Notes under the pieces: model-generated
Told to the model about the DNA's origin: nothing
Databases searched by the model: none
The model's input: only the letters and a program-made list of their open reading frames with translations
Assembly: GCA_025358205.1 (NCBI GenBank)
Contig: JANYKG010000047.1
Coordinates: 1-46,609, forward strand
DNA: 46,609 nucleotides
Reading direction: 5' to 3'
DNA from: Armatimonadota bacterium
Lineage (GTDB): Bacteria; Armatimonadota; UBA5829; DTJY01
Made by a program: the position numbers and the translations under genes
Shown: in pieces, positions 43,486 through 46,609 of the stretch
How positions within the stretch are numbered: position 1 is the first letter of the stretch
How the letters are laid out: each line of letters opens with the position of its first letter

Positions 43486-43514
43486 TTGCATTTCTTGTGA
43501 ATTGGTTGTATACT
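43486..43514 (+). promoter_or_regulatory. Candidate promoter of the RRM protein gene
   Basis: TATACT at 43509-43514 with TTGCAT at 43486-43491, 17-nt spacer. The -35 box is weak (three of six), but a run of ten A residues directly upstream (43475-43484) could act as an UP element. The start codon is 156 nt downstream, giving a long leader. Confidence 0.5.
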
Positions 43515-43669
43515 CTGCATCGTTAGAATCAACGACGGCACCGGTGTTCGCTATCCCGTAGATTGCTTTGCCATTCTGCGACGGATCGAATCCTCCGCTA
43601 GTGACATCCATATGTCACGTGCTACCATGTTGAAGAATCTTTGGGTATTCCCAGAAGGATGGCAATGAA
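43515..43669 (+). promoter_or_regulatory. Long 5' leader of the RRM gene
   Basis: If the promoter at 43486 is used, about 150 nt of leader precede the RRM gene. It includes the hairpin GTGACA-TCCATA-TGTCAC at about 43600-43617 and AGAAGGA before the ATG. Long leaders are typical of cold-induced RNA-binding and cold-shock genes; no defined riboswitch or thermosensor fold was recognised. Confidence 0.35.
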
Positions 43670-43981
43670 ATGGCAAACAAGTCACTGTATGTAGGCAATA
43701 TGCCCTACAGCGCAACCGAGAGCGATATCCGCAGCCTGTTCGAGGCTTACGGACCCGTCGCAGAAGTAAGAATCATCGGCGATAAGGGCTTCGCGTTCGT
43801 CGAAGTTCCCGAAGAGCAGATGCAGGCTGCGATCGATGCTACAAACGGCAAAGATTTCGGCGGCAGAACCCTCACAGTCAACGAAGCAAGACCTCGCACA
43901 GAGCGCACCGGCGGCGGTGGCGGTGGTAGAGGCGGCGGCGGTGGCTACGGCGGTGGTGGCGGCGGCGGTCGTCGCTGGTAG
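43670..43981 (+). CDS. RRM RNA-binding protein with Gly-rich tail
   Basis: A 103-residue protein: one RNA recognition motif (RNP2 [23 protein letters not shown]1 DKGFAFVEV) followed by a linker NEARPRTER and a low-complexity tail of Gly with Arg, Tyr and a final RRW. It matches the bacterial Rbp family of cyanobacteria and other phyla, which bind single-stranded RNA and are often raised in the cold. RNP1 lacks one of the usual aromatic residues (KGFAFVEV against KGFGFVEF). AGAAGGA precedes the ATG. A strong terminator follows at 44014. Confidence 0.95.
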   Translation: MANKSLYVGNMPYSATESDIRSLFEAYGPVAEVRIIGDKGFAFVEVPEEQMQAAIDATNGKDFGGRTLTVNEARPRTERTGGGGGGRGGGGGYGGGGGGGRRW

Positions 43982-44013
43982 TTTCCAGTCTCCAGTAAAG
44001 TAATAAACACTTC

Positions 44014-44045
44014 AGGCGTCCGGTGCATACATCGGGCGCCTTTTT
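44014..44045 (+). terminator. Intrinsic terminator after the RRM gene
   Basis: AGGCGTCCGGTG at 44014-44025 pairs with CATCGGGCGCCT at 44030-44041 (12 bp including two G-U pairs), loop CATA, followed by a T-run. Nearly identical to the terminator at 44362. Confidence 0.9.
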
Positions 44046-44181
44046 CGTGCGTGGTCGTTTCGAACATGGCTTGTTTGGAGTTCGCAGTTTGCGCATCACG
44101 AGCGCTGGGTAAAGCCTTGTGGATTGCGGACAACTACCGCAACGAACGTTTTGATTTTGGCGACCTGAAAGGAGAATGACC

Positions 44182-44328
44182 ATGCAAGAAACTAAGACTA
44201 CCGCCGTTGATCCCGTCTGCGGTATGACCGTGGACAAAGACACCGCGTTCGAGGCCGAGCGCGACGGTAAGACCTATTACTTCTGCAGCGAGCTTTGCCG
44301 GGACGAGTTCCTGTCCGAGACCGAATAG
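44182..44328 (+). CDS. YHS-domain small protein
   Basis: A 48-residue protein with the YHS signature: AVDPVCGMTV, then YYFCSELCRDEFL. The three cysteines are those that bind metal in heavy-metal-linked YHS domains, which occur alone or fused to copper ATPases and ferritin-like proteins. AAAGGAG lies 7 nt before ATG 44182 and the gene ends in TAG 44326-44328, so it is a well-formed short gene. It is expressed as its own unit, enclosed by two similar terminators. A metal-binding or trafficking role in the cytoplasm is inferred from the family. Confidence 0.88.
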   Translation: MQETKTTAVDPVCGMTVDKDTAFEAERDGKTYYFCSELCRDEFLSETE

Positions 44329-44361
44329 CGAATTCGGCGCGACTGGTCTCTACCACAATTC

Positions 44362-44391
44362 AGGCGTCCGGTGCATGCATCGGACGCCTTT
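44362..44391 (+). terminator. Intrinsic terminator after the YHS gene (duplicate of 44014)
   Basis: AGGCGTCCGGTG at 44362-44373 pairs with CATCGGACGCCT at 44378-44389, loop CATG. The whole block of about 40 nt differs from the terminator at 44014 by only a few bases, some of them compensatory or neutral for the stem. A recent duplication or shared repeat is likely. Confidence 0.85.
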
Positions 44392-44479
44392 CTCGTGTCT
44401 GAGTAGTGATACACTTCACGCATGAACATGAACGATCGAAGAATTTGCCAAAATTCTCATGTGCTGATACAAGCGCATA

Positions 44480-44508
44480 TTGACATTCCATGCAACCAGG
44501 CGTAACAT
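44480..44508 (+). promoter_or_regulatory. Candidate promoter of the zinc-ribbon/minor-capsid-like pair
   Basis: TTGACA at 44480-44485 is perfect; TAACAT at 44503-44508 (four of six) follows at a 17-nt spacing. The gene start is about 130 nt downstream. Confidence 0.5.
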
Positions 44509-44638
44509 AATGATGGTCTGTCGTGGTAGCGCAGATTGACACACCGGGCTTATCGACACGCCAAGCCACGATGCAGACTGCTGAAATCGAAGTGACCGGT
44601 AATATGAACCGGCGAATAGATTGCAGGGAGCATGAGCC

Positions 44639-45754
44639 ATGAAGCACTGTCCTAAGTGCCGTTATCCGAACCCAGACAACAGAGCCGAGTGCTTCCAGTG
44701 CAGCGCAACCTTGTCCGGCTGCATACCCGTTCAACCGCAGAAGCCTGCATCAATACTGAGCCAGGTCAAATCTGCACTCGTGGATCTTACAGCCCCGCCG
44801 GTGATGACAACTGGTACACCGATGGTGCCTGTTTCCTTGCCACCACAACGGCAGACGCAATCATTGCCAGTGCAGGCCAGTAACAATAGGCTGAGCTACG
44901 GGCCATTCCACGCTCAGGAGTTTGTTGGCCCGCTACGTGTATCGCGATCCGCTTGTAACGACAACTGGACTATTTCCGTTGAGTTCCGGCAGAGTTCGTC
45001 CACGATTTTCCGCGAGGTCATACTCCGAGTTCAGCAGTTTCCAACTTTTGAGCAGGTCATAACCGAATCCGGGCAAACAACTTACCGAGTCACGTTTTCG
45101 GCAAGCCAGATCAAGGAGTTCGAGTCCATCTACTCCCTTGTGAAACAGTGGAAACTTACCGAGGTCAAAGTATCGGGCAGAAGCATTCCGCTGCCTGATG
45201 TCAACAAATGGCTTCGCTGCTTCCGAGACAAGGCCGCGTGCCTGCGCTCTAACCCTCTGTTCTGTTGGGGTGCCAGCTCTATGACGTTTAACCTGTTCGG
45301 TTGCCACCGCACCATGATCCGCGATGCGCACCCGGAATGGACGGACAACTGGTATGAGTTCGCTTCGATGCGACAAGACGGCGTGTGCCTGATAAACAAG
45401 GCCATGATAGCAGCGAAAATCGCGGAAAACCTGCAATCGTACAACTTCTGTCCAGCTCTGAATATGGATTTCGTCACACTCGGATTCTCGTTGATACCAG
45501 ACGAGGTGAATCCGCGCAGAGATCGCGATTGGGAATATGTATACCTTGCGGATCGTCGCACTCCAGGCGGAGTCAGACCGAGACTCACAGAGATAGTGCT
45601 GGACACAACCACCGGAACGATCTCGACACTCACCGGAAAGATGAACATCAGCATGGGTCTCTGCACAACAATCACCGTGACGCCGCAGTTTGCCAACTTG
45701 TACCTGAAGTTGCAGTCATACTTCGGTATGCAGCAGCCACCAGTGAGGTACTGA
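44639..45754 (+). CDS. Zinc-ribbon protein of unknown function
   Basis: A 371-residue protein. The N-terminus is a zinc ribbon (CPKCRYPNPDNRAECFQCSA: two CxxC pairs at residues 4-7 and 18-21). A Pro/Gln/Ser-rich linker (about 30-85) leads to a globular region with repeated beta strands (WTISVEFRQSSSTIFREVIL, TTYRVTFSASQIKEFESIYS) and a second Trp-rich part. I cannot name the family; the first half (VEFRQSSSTIFREVILRV and a following helix) has the look of a PH-like domain. GGGAGC precedes the ATG at 44639. Its stop overlaps the next start (TGATG), so the pair is translationally coupled. No signal peptide is present. Confidence 0.65.
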   Translation: MKHCPKCRYPNPDNRAECFQCSATLSGCIPVQPQKPASILSQVKSALVDLTAPPVMTTGTPMVPVSLPPQRQTQSLPVQASNNRLSYGPFHAQEFVGPLRVSRSACNDNWTISVEFRQSSSTIFREVILRVQQFPTFEQVITESGQTTYRVTFSASQIKEFESIYSLVKQWKLTEVKVSGRSIPLPDVNKWLRCFRDKAACLRSNPLFCWGASSMTFNLFGCHRTMIRDAHPEWTDNWYEFASMRQDGVCLINKAMIAAKIAENLQSYNFCPALNMDFVTLGFSLIPDEVNPRRDRDWEYVYLADRRTPGGVRPRLTEIVLDTTTGTISTLTGKMNISMGLCTTITVTPQFANLYLKLQSYFGMQQPPVRY

Positions 45755-46470
45755 TGATCTCACCAAAGACGCGGCTTATCATCATAGGCATAATTGGAAT
45801 CATAGTCCTACTGTGCATCCCGAAACTGGTGTGGCTTGGCGTATGTCTCATCATCTTATGGGTTGTGATATTGGCAAGGCGTCAACCTAAGACCCCACAA
45901 CAATCATTCACAACACCAGCAATGCCCACAACCGGCGCAGTTGCGGATCACACAGCAACCATGAATGGATACCGTAACGCCCATCACAAGGAAGTGATCT
46001 CGAATGGCTATGACCTCGTGCAGGTGTCGTCTCACGGAGCCTGCTGCCCTCGTTGCCAGCCTTACGAGGGTATGATTCTATCGCTCAGTGGCAAGGACAA
46101 GCGGTATCCAAGCCTTTCTCAAGCGAAGGCGGCGGGGCTGTTTCACGATGGCTGCCGCCATTCCACCTACCTGTGGATAGAGGGATTTGGTGACAAAGAA
46201 GGTCCATCACAGAAGTATGACCCTGAGGCTTACGCTGACAGGCTGACTCAACAATCAATAGCTCAACGCATCCGTCACTGGAAGAAGCGCATGGCGTCAG
46301 CTTCAACCGATGTAGAAACCAAGGAGTGCAAGGAACAGATTAAGACCCTGCAGGCGACCATGCGCAAGCATATTGACGATGCCAATGCTCGCGGCAGAGT
46401 GAGACACAATGAGAATTGGATAACACTGAAACGGAACTCCAAGGATGAGCAGCCCACAGCGGACGATTAG
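45754..46470 (+). CDS. Membrane-anchored protein with phage-minor-capsid-2-like Cys/His domain
   Basis: A 238-residue protein. Two hydrophobic helices (TRLIIIGIIGIIVLLCIPKL and VWLGVCLIILWVVILA) are followed by a short linker, then QVSSHGACCPRCQPYEGMIL, SLSGKDKRYPSLSQAKAAGL and FHDGCRHSTYLWIEGF. This second block matches the Cys/His-rich C-terminal domain seen in phage minor capsid protein 2-type and portal-associated proteins (VSxH...C..C.xxEGkxxSxxG...YPsl..A...GLfHxxCRHs). A helical Lys/Arg-rich tail ends it. In phages this domain is not fused to membrane helices. ATG 45754 overlaps the upstream stop (ATGA). The function in a membrane setting is unknown; no other phage gene is nearby. Confidence 0.7.
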   Translation: MISPKTRLIIIGIIGIIVLLCIPKLVWLGVCLIILWVVILARRQPKTPQQSFTTPAMPTTGAVADHTATMNGYRNAHHKEVISNGYDLVQVSSHGACCPRCQPYEGMILSLSGKDKRYPSLSQAKAAGLFHDGCRHSTYLWIEGFGDKEGPSQKYDPEAYADRLTQQSIAQRIRHWKKRMASASTDVETKECKEQIKTLQATMRKHIDDANARGRVRHNENWITLKRNSKDEQPTADD

Positions 46471-46515
46471 CCGCACCTATTCTGATCCCCTGGTATGATC
46501 AGCCGCAGGTGAACC

Positions 46516-46609
46516 ATGAATATGGACGGAGCAGCGTGGGCTGCATTCCTGAGAGTGTACGCGACCTTGGCTCTGGAGACTCGGCCCCACAGGGCGCGGA
46601 CGTCCCCAT
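46516..46609 (+). CDS. Possible partial gene at the window edge
   Basis: From ATG 46516 the frame stays open to the end (MNMDGAAWAAFLRVYATLAL onward, 31 codons). AGGTGA lies about 5 nt upstream. Another frame starting GTG 46509 is also open, so this is only a candidate. No family can be recognised from so few residues. Confidence 0.2.
   Translation, partial: MNMDGAAWAAFLRVYATLALETRPHRARTSP

Larger units (their letters stand above)
44329..44638. other. Gene-free interval before the zinc-ribbon gene
   Basis: The 310 nt hold the terminator at 44362 and the candidate promoter at 44480. Apart from these no repeat, RNA or frame with conserved features is seen. The DNA is AT-richer from about 44400. 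Confidence 0.5.

Noticed and set aside
43330-43611. A 93-codon open frame on the minus strand
   Set aside because: It overlaps the likely promoter and leader of the RRM gene, begins in a stretch with no ribosome site and ends in repeat sequence; no motif is recognisable.
45754-46470. Prophage call for the right end
   Set aside because: Only one domain is phage-like; there is no terminase, portal, integrase or attachment site in view.

Overview
This is a chromosomal stretch of about 57% GC (estimated by eye) from an uncultured-looking, free-living bacterium. The best guess is Armatimonadota or a neighbouring Terrabacteria lineage. The reasons are the Firmicutes-like order amidase / GerMN / murI / rph / rdgB, an amidase with a copper-amine-oxidase-like N-terminus and AMIN-like repeats, many secreted TIM-barrel, heparinase and beta-helix carbohydrate proteins, a Gly-rich RRM protein, and intergenic DNA full of short 7- and 8-nt tandem repeats. 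This placement is inference; no 16S gene or single-phylum marker is present.

Layout. Bases 1-5.7 kb hold the 3' part of a GlcD-type FAD oxidase, a ferredoxin-fused aldo/keto reductase, a LacZ-type GH2 beta-galactosidase and a small membrane protein. Bases 5.7-9.6 kb hold a repeat-filled gap, a U32 (RlhA-like) protein, an HD hydrolase and a methyltransferase. Bases 9.6-25.2 kb are rich in secreted or membrane carbohydrate-active proteins: a GHL10 protein with an inserted amidotransferase-like domain, a second TIM-barrel protein, a sulfotransferase, an HGSNAT-like membrane acetyltransferase, a transglutaminase-fold protein, a heparinase II/III protein and a parallel beta-helix protein. M55 aminopeptidase, class III aminotransferase and rubrerythrin genes lie among them, as does a composite remnant of a sigma factor and a DUF3795 gene. 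Bases 25.2-29.4 kb are accessory: a Doc/AbrB-type toxin-antitoxin pair with its own promoter and operator, an APC permease, two small unknown genes, and a RAYT transposase with matching inverted repeats plus a transposase-free copy of the same repeat pair.

Bases 29.4-42.1 kb are core: amidase, GerMN, glutamate racemase, RNase PH, RdgB, a small secreted protein, pyruvate kinase, a FtsB/DivIC-like protein, Mfd and a BaiN-type flavoprotein. The last carries an in-frame tandem heptanucleotide insertion. Bases 42.1-46.6 kb hold a small secreted protein, a tRNA operon (Gly-TCC, Arg-TCT, His-GTG) behind a perfect consensus sigma-70 promoter, a repeat mosaic, an RRM protein with a long leader, a 48-residue YHS protein flanked by two near-identical terminators, and a translationally coupled pair: a zinc-ribbon protein and a membrane-anchored protein with a phage-minor-capsid-like domain.

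The most unusual features are non-coding: (1) the RAYT element and its REPIN-like relative; (2) a three-copy family of ATTATTCA/TGAATAAT hairpins, one sitting in the loop of an intrinsic terminator and one apparently an internal-deletion derivative; (3) the pervasive short-period repeats, including one inside a conserved gene. No CRISPR array, riboswitch or prophage was found.
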